A stretch of DNA of 64,000 nt from Clostridiaceae bacterium (GTDB lineage: Bacteria; Bacillota; Clostridia; Oscillospirales; Acutalibacteraceae), in NCBI GenBank assembly GCA_016295355.1, contig JAEDLK010000001.1:40269-104268 (forward strand). The letters run 5' to 3'. The position numbers were made by a program, and so were the translations under genes. The notes under the pieces are model-generated. The model saw nothing but the letters and a program-made list of their open reading frames with translations, did no database searches and was not told the DNA's origin. Below, one piece after another: positions 16,082-24,232 of this stretch; position 1 is the stretch's first letter, and every line of letters starts with the position of its first letter.

Positions 16082-16489
16082 ATGGCTAAAATTGATGTTT
16101 ATGAAAATTGCAAGTTTGCTACATTCTTGAGTGCACTTGGTTGGATGGGAATGGCGATTGGTTTTTACGCCTGCTTCAATGAAGAATTGGGTTGGAAAAT
16201 CGGTATTATTATACTGGCGATTAGTTTTGCTTTAAAAATGTTGGCATTTTTTCTTGATAAATTTGTCGGCCGGATGAAAAGTAAACGGGCCGCCAAGAAA
16301 AACCAGATAAAAAGCGAAGGCGCCAGTAGTGCTTCCGGCAACAGTCAAGAAAAGGCGAAAGCACAAGCCGCCCTTGTCGAGTTCGTAAAATACAAAGAGT
16401 TATTATCGAAAGGAACAATAACTCGCGAGGAGTTTGAAGCGAAGACAGGCGAGCTCTTCAAAGACTACGTTAAACCAAAACAACAATAG
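16082..16489 (+). CDS. Small two-helix membrane protein with SHOCT-like C terminus
   Basis: Start chosen at ATG 16082 (MAKIDVYENCK) after AGGGAGG, giving 135 residues. Two hydrophobic helices (about 15-34 and 39-56) form a hairpin, followed by a basic stretch (KSKRAAKKNQ), a Ser-rich linker, and a C-terminal segment KYKELLSKGTITREEFEAKTGELF that matches the SHOCT (short C-terminal) pattern. SHOCT modules occur in many Firmicute membrane proteins and probably mediate oligomerisation. A hairpin terminator follows at 16544-16570. Function unknown. Confidence 0.65.
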   Translation: MAKIDVYENCKFATFLSALGWMGMAIGFYACFNEELGWKIGIIILAISFALKMLAFFLDKFVGRMKSKRAAKKNQIKSEGASSASGNSQEKAKAQAALVEFVKYKELLSKGTITREEFEAKTGELFKDYVKPKQQ

Positions 16490-16543
16490 AAATATTGCAA
16501 GCCAACAAAACAAACTTGTTAAATAATCGTGATGGATATATTG

Positions 16544-16570
16544 AAAGCGAGGTGAATTTCACCTCGCTTT
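16544..16570 (+). terminator. Terminator after the SHOCT-like gene
   Basis: The 12-bp stem AAAGCGAGGTGA/TCACCTCGCTTT has a three-base loop and is followed by TTGC. It lies 55 bases past the stop codon. Confidence 0.7.
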
Positions 16571-16641
16571 TGCTATGTATCGGTCAAAATATGCTTTTTT
16601 GTCAAAAATTTTTCTTAAAAAATTGTCCAAAACCTCAGTGT

Positions 16642-16716
16642 TTATGCGACTTTAAGCGACTTTTGTGTTATTATAACACGAGCCTCAATCCTTCTGACAA
16701 TACCTGTTGCTTTCAT
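16642..16716 (-). pseudogene. spoVT 5' remnant (third copy)
   Basis: On the minus strand an AAGGAG site is followed by ATG and the codons for MKATGIVRRIEARVIIT; identity to SpoVT ends after about ten residues, and a stop follows at codon 25. A forespore-type promoter (16751-16779) lies 35 bases upstream. This is the most eroded of the three spoVT starts and marks the right edge of the AT-rich patch. Confidence 0.65.
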
Positions 16717-16750
16717 ATATACATTTCTCCTTAAATTCCAATTGTGTCGT

Positions 16751-16779
16751 TAGTATTTGTAATCACAGTAGAAATATAC
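16751..16779 (-). promoter_or_regulatory. Forespore-type promoter, third spoVT copy
   Basis: The minus strand reads GTATA, 17 bases, AATACTA; spacing and bases match the promoters of the other two spoVT starts. Confidence 0.5.
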
Positions 16780-16788
16780 CGTGCAGAC

Positions 16789-16816
16789 TTGATTCTCAAA
16801 GTTTTTATGATATAAT
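16789..16816 (+). promoter_or_regulatory. Sigma-A-type promoter upstream of the FAD oxidoreductase
   Basis: TTGATT and TATAAT are spaced 16 bases. About 160 bases separate it from the start at 16979; this leader contains an inverted repeat CTCGCAA/TTGCGAG (about 16893-16916) that could fold. Confidence 0.45.
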
Positions 16817-16978
16817 ATCCGCAAAAGGATTTCCTTGCAACCCTTTCTACTGTTTCCTCGGCACACTACAGGTTTGCCTGCGGTCTTGACGGCCTCGCAA
16901 AAATACCCTTGCGAGCCAGCATTTTTGCTTCGTGGCATAATGAACACAATACATTGTTAGAATTAAGGTGGTTATGTT

Positions 16979-18145
16979 ATGATAAAAAACTATGATGTTG
17001 CTGTTTGCGGCGGTGGATTTGCGGGAATTTCGGCAGCATTAGCTGCTGCGCGCGAAGGAAAAAAGGTTGTTCTTTTTGAAAAAGAATATATGCTCGGCGG
17101 TTTGGGAACGGCAGGCCTTGTTACCATATATTTGCCGCTTTGCGATGGATTTGGACATCAGGTCTCTTTCGGCATAGCAGAAGAATTGCTGAAGCTTTCC
17201 GTTACATATGGCGCTGAGGATAAATATCCTAAAAATTGGCTGGATGGCGTTGGCACAAAAACAGAAAAGGATAAGCGCTATGAGGTGCAATACAATGCGC
17301 AGTTGTTTGCCATTTTAGCCGAAAAACTGCTCATTGAAAATCATGTTGATATACTGTACGGCAGTTATGTTGTGGGCGTTTCCGCCAAAAACAACCGTAT
17401 TAAAACGCTGTTTGTTCAAAACAAATCAGGAAAAAACGCCTATCAAATCCGCTCGGTAGTAGATGCAACGGGCGATTGCGATATTGCCGAATTTGCCAAG
17501 ATTCCAACCGAAACATTTAAGCAGGGCAATGTGCTTGCCGCATGGTATTATTTCACCGATAAAACCGGATATCATCTGCAAAGCGTGGGTGCATCTGATG
17601 TACCCGAAGAAGAACGCACGGGAAATGAGGAAAAACCGCTTATTAACAATCGCTTTAGCGGACTTAACGGTGAAGAAATCTCAAAAATGGTATGCCTTTC
17701 ACATGGAAAAACATTGGAGCATTGGCTTAAAAAAAGAGAAACCGACCCCTGTGCTGTTATTTCAACAATAGCAACCATTCCGCAAATTCGTATGACACGA
17801 AAAATAGTTGGCGAATATGAGTTGGCGCACAGTGAAATGCACACCTATTTTGAAGATTCCGTGGGGATGGTTTCGAATTGGAAAAAACGGGGCCCCATTT
17901 ATGAGGTACCTTTTAGAACGCTATATAACAAAAAAATGAAAAATCTTATTGTGGCGGGTCGCTGCACTTGTGTAAACGAAACCCTATGGGATGTTATGCG
18001 AGTTATTCCCTGCTGCGCCGTTACAGGCCAAGCCGCAGGCACAGCCGCCGCCATGACCGACGATTTTTCAACTCTTAAGGTTTCAGAGCTGCAAAAAAAG
18101 CTGCAAGCCAATGGAGTTTTCCTGCACGAAAGAGATATTCTCTAA
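16979..18145 (+). CDS. FAD-dependent oxidoreductase
   Basis: The 388-residue product belongs to the FAD_oxidored (PF12831-like) group. The N-terminal dinucleotide fold is clear: DVAVCGGGFAGISAALAAAREGKKVVLFEKE. GGLGTAGLVTIYLP follows, and the C-terminal FAD-contact segment reads IVAGRCTCVNETLWDVMRVIPCCAVTGQAAGTAAAM. Substrates for this group vary (often sugars or other polyols, commonly beside carbohydrate genes) and cannot be read here. AAGGTGG precedes the start. A small gene remnant follows, so any operon partner has decayed. Confidence 0.8.
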   Translation: MIKNYDVAVCGGGFAGISAALAAAREGKKVVLFEKEYMLGGLGTAGLVTIYLPLCDGFGHQVSFGIAEELLKLSVTYGAEDKYPKNWLDGVGTKTEKDKRYEVQYNAQLFAILAEKLLIENHVDILYGSYVVGVSAKNNRIKTLFVQNKSGKNAYQIRSVVDATGDCDIAEFAKIPTETFKQGNVLAAWYYFTDKTGYHLQSVGASDVPEEERTGNEEKPLINNRFSGLNGEEISKMVCLSHGKTLEHWLKKRETDPCAVISTIATIPQIRMTRKIVGEYELAHSEMHTYFEDSVGMVSNWKKRGPIYEVPFRTLYNKKMKNLIVAGRCTCVNETLWDVMRVIPCCAVTGQAAGTAAAMTDDFSTLKVSELQKKLQANGVFLHERDIL

Positions 18146-18170
18146 CCGCTACATTTCGGGCGGTTGCGGA

Positions 18171-18344
18171 ATGAAACGGTTTATGGATATGAAGCTCCTT
18201 GGTGAGAACATGATATATGACAAAGAAACCCTCATGTCCATGCTGAAGGCCGCAGGGATTGACACATTCTTTGAAAAGGCGGTCTTACTCTCGGATATTT
18301 GGTTGGGCGAAAGGAAGTATGCCCCCCTTTATGCCGGACTTTGA
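18171..18344 (+). pseudogene. Unidentified gene remnant
   Basis: The frame MKRFMDMKLLGENMIYDKETL... reads like real protein for about 57 residues (amphipathic, ordinary composition) and then stops. The neighbouring frame continues coherently as MPDFEKYVLKDGVYGTVKNR (from 18330) to a stop at about 18422, as if one gene had been frameshifted near 18325. I do not recognise the family. It lies 26 bases after the FAD oxidoreductase and may have been its partner gene. Confidence 0.4.
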
Positions 18345-18725
18345 GAAGTATGTTCTAAAAGACGGCGTTTACGGTACCGTCAAGAACAGGGTTCGGTCAA
18401 CCCAATTAGATCGCGGCAGATAAAGACATTCGTGACACACATTTTTCCATATATATTGCGCTTTTCGAAAGAGGCGCACCGGGAATCGAAACTTCAAACC
18501 GAGACAAACCAAGAGGACATTGATAAAACACAACCGCTGATGAAAGGTCTTGGCCGATAACGGTATTGCTCTATACTGTTTCATCCATAATCATACATAA
18601 TAACGACAAATTGCATGGGCTGTATTCTGTTAAGCAGAAGACGGCCCATGCGTTCATCTTTTAACAATATCGCTTAAATCATCGCTCTTTTTTCACGATA
18701 ATCCGCATAAATTCGTTCAAATTAA
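18345..18725. other. Spacer before the phosphonate operon
   Basis: Apart from the tail of the remnant frame, there is no convincing gene. A long-armed inverted repeat GCATGGGC/GCCCATGC (about 18613-18651) with a loop of roughly 23 bases may be a terminator for the upstream gene. Confidence 0.4.
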
Positions 18726-18754
18726 TTGACAAAGTGTTCATTTTAATATAAAAT
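18726..18754 (+). promoter_or_regulatory. Sigma-A promoter of the phosphonate operon
   Basis: A perfect TTGACA at 18726-18731 is followed after 17 bases by TAAAAT in an AT-rich tract. No other promoter is obvious before the terminator at 25715, so it probably drives all six genes. Confidence 0.65.
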
Positions 18755-18853
18755 TAAATAGAACTTGAACATTATCAAAGAGAAAATCATTCTATACCGT
18801 AACCTTTTTGGCTCACAAAAGAACGTTATTACCGTAAGAACGGAGGAACCATT

Positions 18854-19750
18854 ATGGTAGAATTAACCAGAAAGCAATTTGACATTCTTTCGATTTTGGC
18901 AACCGCAAAGACAAAATTAAGCCAACGCCAGTTAGAAGAAAAGTGCGGACACAGTTTAGGCACGGTCAATAAGGCCATCAAAGATTTCACCGATTGGGGC
19001 TATGTACAGGACGGGGAAATCACCAATGAGGGGTATCAAGCGCTCGAACCGTACAGGGCCAAGAGAGCCATCTTCATTGCCGCCGGATTCGGCAGTCGTT
19101 TGGTTCCTGTTACGCTCAACACGCCCAAGCCTCTTGTCCGGGTAAACGGCCAACGCATGATTGATTCCCTGATTGATGCCTGCTTGAACGCCGGCATTGA
19201 CGAAATCTATATTGTTCGAGGTTATTTGGCCGAACAATTCGATCAACTCCTATACAAATACCCCATGATTAAGTTTCTTGAAAATACTTCATACAACGAA
19301 TCAAACAACATTTCATCGGCAATGTGTGCCAGATATTTGCTTCAAAACGCATATGTGCTTGAATCTGATTTAATAATCAACAACCCTGACATTATTACAA
19401 AATACCATTATACTTCCAATGTATTGGGCATCTATAAGGATCGCTCCGACGATTGGGTGCTGACCGTCGACAAGGATGGCTATGTTACAGAAGAAAAAGT
19501 CGGTGGTTTGAACTGCTATCAAATGATTGGTATCTATTATTGGAATGCTTGTGACGGTGCCAGGCTTGCCGGCGACTTACAGGATGCCTATATGGCTCCC
19601 GGCGGAAAAGAGCGTTATTGGGAAACGGTTCCAAACCAAGCCTATAAAGGAAAATATAAGGTTTATGTTAGAAAGTGCACAGAAAAAGACATTATTGAAA
19701 TTGATACCTTCAGAGAGTTAAAAGCGATTGATAAAACCTATGATATTTAA
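18854..19750 (+). CDS. Winged-helix / LicC-PntC-like cytidylyltransferase fusion
   Basis: This 298-residue protein has two parts. Residues 1-70 form a winged helix-turn-helix (LTRKQFDILSILA, SQRQLEEKCGHSLGTVNKAI, a wing near YVQDGEITNEG). Residues 71-298 are a nucleotidyltransferase of the LicC/PntC type: AAGFGSRL (76-83), PKPLV (91-95), a metal-binding ESDL (D172), SDDWV (199-202 region) and EIDTFREL. Homologues make CDP-choline or CMP-2-aminoethylphosphonate. It is the first gene of the phosphonate operon, so CTP-dependent activation of a phosphonate is the likeliest job. The HTH could let the enzyme regulate its own operon; this is inference. GGAGG precedes ATG 18854. Confidence 0.8.
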   Translation: MVELTRKQFDILSILATAKTKLSQRQLEEKCGHSLGTVNKAIKDFTDWGYVQDGEITNEGYQALEPYRAKRAIFIAAGFGSRLVPVTLNTPKPLVRVNGQRMIDSLIDACLNAGIDEIYIVRGYLAEQFDQLLYKYPMIKFLENTSYNESNNISSAMCARYLLQNAYVLESDLIINNPDIITKYHYTSNVLGIYKDRSDDWVLTVDKDGYVTEEKVGGLNCYQMIGIYYWNACDGARLAGDLQDAYMAPGGKERYWETVPNQAYKGKYKVYVRKCTEKDIIEIDTFRELKAIDKTYDI

Positions 19751-19769
19751 TGATGAAGGAGTATTGGAT

Positions 19770-20903
19770 ATGGAATCTATCAAAAGAAATATACTGTTAA
19801 ACCCCGGTCCGTCAACCACCACCGACACGGTAAAGCTCGCTCAGGTTGTCGAGGATATCTGCCCTCGCGAAAAGGAATTCAGCGGTTTGATGAAAAGTCT
19901 AAGAGAAGATCTTGTCAAAATCGTTCACGGAGATTCAAACAAATACACAAGCGTTTTGTTTTGCGGTTCGGGAACCATCAATATCGATGTTTGTCTAAAC
20001 AGCCTGTTACCTGACGGGAAAAAGATATTAGTCGTCAACAATGGGGCTTATTCAACCCGCGCTGTGGAAATATGTCAGTATTACGGACTCCCTCATATTG
20101 ATCTTCGCTTTCCGGTCGACCAAAGACCCGATCTTTCAATCGTCGAAGAAACCCTGAAAAACAATCCGGATATTGCTCTGGTTCACACAACACATAACGA
20201 AACGGGAACCGGCATACTGAATCCCATCCGCGAAATCGGAGCATTGGCCCATCGTTACGGCGCCGTTTTCACGGTGGATACGACCAGCACTTATGCCATG
20301 CGGCCCATCCATATTGAAGAGGATCATATTGATTTCTGCATGGCCTCGGCGCAAAAAGGCTTAATGGCTTTTACTGGGCTTAGCTTTATTGTCGGCAACA
20401 AAAGGATCATTGAACAGTCTGCCGATTACCCGAAGCGTTCTTATTATTGCAATCTCTTCCTGCAATATGACTTTTTTGAGAAAACGGGTGAAATGCACTT
20501 TACACCTCCCGTGCAAACGATTTATGCTACCCTTCAGGCCCTCAAGGAATACTGGGCCGAGGGGGAGGAGGCTAAATGGGCCCGTCACACCCGCGTCTTC
20601 AATGCCATCAATGCCGGACTGGACGAGCTCGGCTTTCGTCAGGTCATCAAACCCGAATGGCGAACCGGTCTTGTCTCTTCTGCCATTTACCCGGACGATC
20701 CGAATTGGAACTTTGAGGCGGTTCATGATTATTGCTACGAGCGCGGTTTTACCATTTATCCGGGAAAAATAAGCACAACCAACACCTTTCGCCTTTGTGC
20801 ATTAGGTGCTATTGACGAAAAAGATATTCAAGACTTTTTTGTTGTTTTTAAGGAAGCGCTGGCCACATTGGGTGTTCAAACACCCGTAATCTATTATACT
20901 TGA
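19770..20903 (+). CDS. phnW: 2-aminoethylphosphonate transaminase-like enzyme
   Basis: A class V PLP aminotransferase of the PhnW/AEP transaminase type. In a biosynthetic setting it would aminate phosphonoacetaldehyde to 2-aminoethylphosphonate. Start chosen at ATG 19770 (MESIKRNILLNPGPSTTT) after GAAGGAG, giving 377 residues. The NPGPS opening, VHTTHNETGTG, TVDTTST and the PLP lysine K196 in SAQKGLMAF are all family features. It lies 19 bases after the first nucleotidyltransferase and 13 before the PEP mutase gene. PhnW can also act in catabolism, but no phosphonatase is present here. Confidence 0.88.
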   Translation: MESIKRNILLNPGPSTTTDTVKLAQVVEDICPREKEFSGLMKSLREDLVKIVHGDSNKYTSVLFCGSGTINIDVCLNSLLPDGKKILVVNNGAYSTRAVEICQYYGLPHIDLRFPVDQRPDLSIVEETLKNNPDIALVHTTHNETGTGILNPIREIGALAHRYGAVFTVDTTSTYAMRPIHIEEDHIDFCMASAQKGLMAFTGLSFIVGNKRIIEQSADYPKRSYYCNLFLQYDFFEKTGEMHFTPPVQTIYATLQALKEYWAEGEEAKWARHTRVFNAINAGLDELGFRQVIKPEWRTGLVSSAIYPDDPNWNFEAVHDYCYERGFTIYPGKISTTNTFRLCALGAIDEKDIQDFFVVFKEALATLGVQTPVIYYT

Positions 20904-20916
20904 AAGAGAGATCAAC

Positions 20917-22212
20917 ATGAAAACTGTCTATACTTGCTTTTGCACAGATGTCATTCACGACGGTCATCTTAATATCATTGAAAAAGCCCGCAAAAAAGGA
21001 AAAGTCATTGTCGGTTGTCTCTCTGACGAAGCGCTGATTCGATACAACAAATTCCCGACCATCAGTCAAAACGAAAGAATCCGTCTTTACGAAAGTCTTG
21101 ACGGCGTACAGGAGGTCATCGTTCAAAACGATATGTTCTACGACGATGTGATTGAACAGCTCAAACCGGATTATGTCCTGCACGGCGACAACTGGAAGGA
21201 AGGGCCGGAAAAAGCTATTCGAAATCATGTCGAAGCGCTGGTCAAAGCCTATGGGGGCGAATTGATTGATGTCCCCTACACCTACAACGAAACGGTTAAA
21301 AAAATCGATTTGCAGCTCCGTGAAAAGTTGGCTATGCCGGAATACAGAAGAAAACGCTTGCGCCAGTTAATTTCCATGACACCCATTGTAAAAGTGATGG
21401 AAGCGCACAGCGGACTTACGGGTTTAATTGTGGAAAAAACCGTTGTGGAACACGACGGCACACTGGATCAATTCGACGCCATGTGGGTGTCGAGTCTCTG
21501 TGACAGTACAGCCAAAGGAAAACCCGATATTGAACTGGTTGATATGACCAGTCGCTTTCGTACGATTGACGACATCATGGAAGTGACAACCAAACCCATT
21601 ATTTTTGACGGTGACACCGGCGGCCTAACCGAACATTTTGTGTATACCGTAAGAAGCTTAGAGCGTATGGGCGTCAGCGCTGTCATTATCGAGGATAAAA
21701 AGGGGCTGAAAAAAAACAGCCTTTTTGGAACAGAGGTTCAGCAAACGCAGGCAACCATTGAGGAATTCAGTGCCAAAATCGCTGCCGGAAAGCACGCCCA
21801 GCTTACCGATGATTTTATGATTATTGCCAGAATCGAAAGCTTGATTCTCGAACAAGGCATGGAGGATGCTCTCCAAAGAGCAAAGGCCTTTGTAAAAGCC
21901 GGTGCCGACGGCATTATGATTCACAGCCGCAAAAAAGATCCGGCCGAGATCATCGAGTTTTGTGATCGATTCAGAAAAGAAGACAAAGCCACCCCTATTG
22001 TCGTTGTGCCATCCAGTTTTAACGTGATTACAGAGGAAGAATTAGCGGAGCACGGCGTCAATATTGTTATCTATGCCAATCAACTGACCAGATCTGCCTT
22101 CCCGGCTATGCAGCAGACAGCCGTCGATATTCTTAAGTATCATCGTGCCAAGGAAGTGGATGATCGTCTGATGCCGATAAAGAATATTATTACCTTAATT
22201 GATGAGCTGTAA
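20917..22212 (+). CDS. pepM: PEP mutase with N-terminal cytidylyltransferase-like domain
   Basis: PEP mutase converts phosphoenolpyruvate to phosphonopyruvate, the entry step of nearly all phosphonate biosynthesis. The 431-residue protein starts with a small Rossmann nucleotidyltransferase domain (1-135) carrying the HxGH-type motif H14-D-G-H17 and an ISQNERIRLYES segment. The mutase domain (about 150-425) has the diagnostic EDKKGLKKNS at 259-268, DGDTGG, and later HSRKKDP. The N-terminal domain is intact in its core motif and may be active or only structural. It is followed 30 bases later by phosphonopyruvate decarboxylase, which pulls the unfavourable mutase reaction forward. Confidence 0.93.
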   Translation: MKTVYTCFCTDVIHDGHLNIIEKARKKGKVIVGCLSDEALIRYNKFPTISQNERIRLYESLDGVQEVIVQNDMFYDDVIEQLKPDYVLHGDNWKEGPEKAIRNHVEALVKAYGGELIDVPYTYNETVKKIDLQLREKLAMPEYRRKRLRQLISMTPIVKVMEAHSGLTGLIVEKTVVEHDGTLDQFDAMWVSSLCDSTAKGKPDIELVDMTSRFRTIDDIMEVTTKPIIFDGDTGGLTEHFVYTVRSLERMGVSAVIIEDKKGLKKNSLFGTEVQQTQATIEEFSAKIAAGKHAQLTDDFMIIARIESLILEQGMEDALQRAKAFVKAGADGIMIHSRKKDPAEIIEFCDRFRKEDKATPIVVVPSSFNVITEEELAEHGVNIVIYANQLTRSAFPAMQQTAVDILKYHRAKEVDDRLMPIKNIITLIDEL

Positions 22213-22242
22213 AATAATAGTATTAGAAAAGGAAGCATTTGT

Positions 22243-23367
22243 ATGAAAGTTGACAAACTGATGGAGCTGATAGGTTCGGACTTCTACACCGGCGTTCCGG
22301 ATTCACAGTTAAAAGCACTGTGTAATTGTCTGATTCACAAATACGGAATAGATCCGCACCATCATATCATTGCCGCCAACGAAGGAAATTGTGCAGCTTT
22401 AGCTGCCGGTTATCATTTGGCAACCGGGAAGATCCCCGTTGTATATATGCAGAACAGCGGTGAAGGAAATATTATCAATCCGGTAGCAAGTTTATTAAAC
22501 GATAAAGTATATGCCATACCCGTGATTTTTATCATCGGGTGGCGTGGAGAGCCCGGCGTTCATGACGAACCGCAACACATTTATCAAGGTGAGGTAACCG
22601 TCACATTACTGAAGGATATGGGTGTTGCTTCCTTTGTGATCGGCCAAGACACAACCGATGCTGAGGTAGCCGATAAAATGGCCGAATTCCGGCAACTTTT
22701 AAGTCAGGGCAAAGATGTTGCCTTTGTCATTCGCAAAGGTGCCTTAACCGATGCTCCTGAGGTTGAATACCGAAATGACAACCGTATGATGCGCGAGGAA
22801 ATCATTCGCCACATTGTCAAAGCCAGCAAGGAAGATCCTGTTATCAGCACCACGGGCAAGGCCAGTCGCGAGCTGTTTGAAATAAGAACCGCTGACAAGC
22901 AGAGCCATCAATACGATTTTTTAACCGTCGGCTCCATGGGTCACAGTTCTTCTGTTGCCTTAGGTGTGGCTCTTCATAAACCGCAACAGAAAATTTGGTG
23001 CATCGACGGTGACGGTGCCGTGCTGATGCACATGGGCTCCATGGCGGTGATGGGAGCGAACAAGCCGAACAACCTGGTTCATATTGTTATTAACAACGGT
23101 GCACACGAGACTGTGGGCGGTATGCCTACCGTAGCCAGTCAAATTGACCTTGTTGCCATAGCAAAAGCATGCGGATACCCTTATGCCGTTTGCGTAAACA
23201 CCTATGACGATTTGGATAAAGAGCTCAACATAGTAAAAGAAAAAAATGCATTATGCTTTCTGGAAATTAAGTGTTCCATCGGTGCCCGGGAGGATTTAGG
23301 CCGCCCTACTTCTTCGGCCCTTGAAAACAAGCAAAACTTTATGGAATATTTGAAAACGCTTGGGTAG
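22243..23367 (+). CDS. ppd: Phosphonopyruvate decarboxylase
   Basis: This ThDP enzyme decarboxylates phosphonopyruvate to phosphonoacetaldehyde. In 374 residues it has an N-terminal pyrimidine-binding domain with the catalytic Glu (E47 in AANEGN) and a C-terminal ThDP domain with the GDG...NN motif (GDG 256-258, NN 284-285). HDEPQH at 107-112 and SMGHSSSVALG are conserved in Ppd and sulfopyruvate decarboxylase. The adjacent PEP mutase gene decides for phosphonopyruvate. AAGGAAGC precedes the start. Confidence 0.93.
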   Translation: MKVDKLMELIGSDFYTGVPDSQLKALCNCLIHKYGIDPHHHIIAANEGNCAALAAGYHLATGKIPVVYMQNSGEGNIINPVASLLNDKVYAIPVIFIIGWRGEPGVHDEPQHIYQGEVTVTLLKDMGVASFVIGQDTTDAEVADKMAEFRQLLSQGKDVAFVIRKGALTDAPEVEYRNDNRMMREEIIRHIVKASKEDPVISTTGKASRELFEIRTADKQSHQYDFLTVGSMGHSSSVALGVALHKPQQKIWCIDGDGAVLMHMGSMAVMGANKPNNLVHIVINNGAHETVGGMPTVASQIDLVAIAKACGYPYAVCVNTYDDLDKELNIVKEKNALCFLEIKCSIGAREDLGRPTSSALENKQNFMEYLKTLG

Positions 23368-23476
23368 CAAATGCGCCATATACTGTTTGACAGGGTTTCT
23401 TGCGGCAGAAAGAACAACCTGTTGCGTCGTGAGAAACGCAATCAGCGGCATAAACAAACAATGGTAAAAGGGGGAC

Positions 23477-24217
23477 ATGACTATGGGGATTGAAAACTAT
23501 GGATGCAATGAAATCGCCATATTGATGGCAGCAGGACTGGGAACAAGAATGGCTCCGTTGACAGAAAAAACACCGAAGCCACTCGTAAAGGTTTTCGGCA
23601 AATCCATGATAGAAACGATTATCGACGCCCTGCAAAAGCGTGGCGTTAAGCACATCTATGTCGTGGTCGGTTATTTGAAAGAACAGTTTGATTTTTTAGT
23701 GAACAAGTATGATCATTTGTCGTTAATTGAGAACGCGGAATTCAAAACCGTCAACAATATCTCTTCCATCCATGCCGCAGCACCGATCATGGGCAACGAG
23801 GATTGTTTCATCTGTGAAGCAGACCTCTATGTTGCAGATACTTCTATCTTTCAAGCAAAGCTGGACCATTCCTGCTATTACGGCAAGATGGTTAAAGGAC
23901 ACAGCGACGACTGGGTATTTGATCAGGATGAAACCGGCCGTATCATCCGTGTCGGAAAAGGCGGCGACGATGACTTCAATATGTGTGGTGTCGCATGGCT
24001 TAAAGCTAAAGATGCAAAGATTATCGCCGACGCCGTCATGGAGGCCTATCGGCACCCCGGTACCTATGAAAATCTTTTCTGGGATGACATTGTTCATCAG
24101 CAGATCCACAAGGTTGATTTGACGGTTCACGAAGTGTTCCATCATCAAATCACCGAAATTGATACTGTGGACGAGCTTCAGACAGTCGATCCTGATTATA
24201 AACAATACAACCAATAA
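23477..24217 (+). CDS. Second LicC/PntC-like cytidylyltransferase
   Basis: The 246-residue product is a stand-alone paralog of the catalytic half of the operon's first gene. Shared motifs: AAGLGTRM (18-25), TPKPLVKV, YVVVGYLKEQFD, CEADLY, SDDWVF and EITEIDTVDEL. It lacks the winged-helix domain. Family members activate phosphocholine (LicC) or 2-aminoethylphosphonate (PntC) with CTP. Having two in one operon suggests two substrates or two destinations for the activated head group. The start may be ATG 23477 or 23483; GGGGG at 23469-23473 fits the latter slightly better. Confidence 0.8.
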   Translation: MTMGIENYGCNEIAILMAAGLGTRMAPLTEKTPKPLVKVFGKSMIETIIDALQKRGVKHIYVVVGYLKEQFDFLVNKYDHLSLIENAEFKTVNNISSIHAAAPIMGNEDCFICEADLYVADTSIFQAKLDHSCYYGKMVKGHSDDWVFDQDETGRIIRVGKGGDDDFNMCGVAWLKAKDAKIIADAVMEAYRHPGTYENLFWDDIVHQQIHKVDLTVHEVFHHQITEIDTVDELQTVDPDYKQYNQ

Positions 24218-24232
24218 GGGGAGAGATGCATC

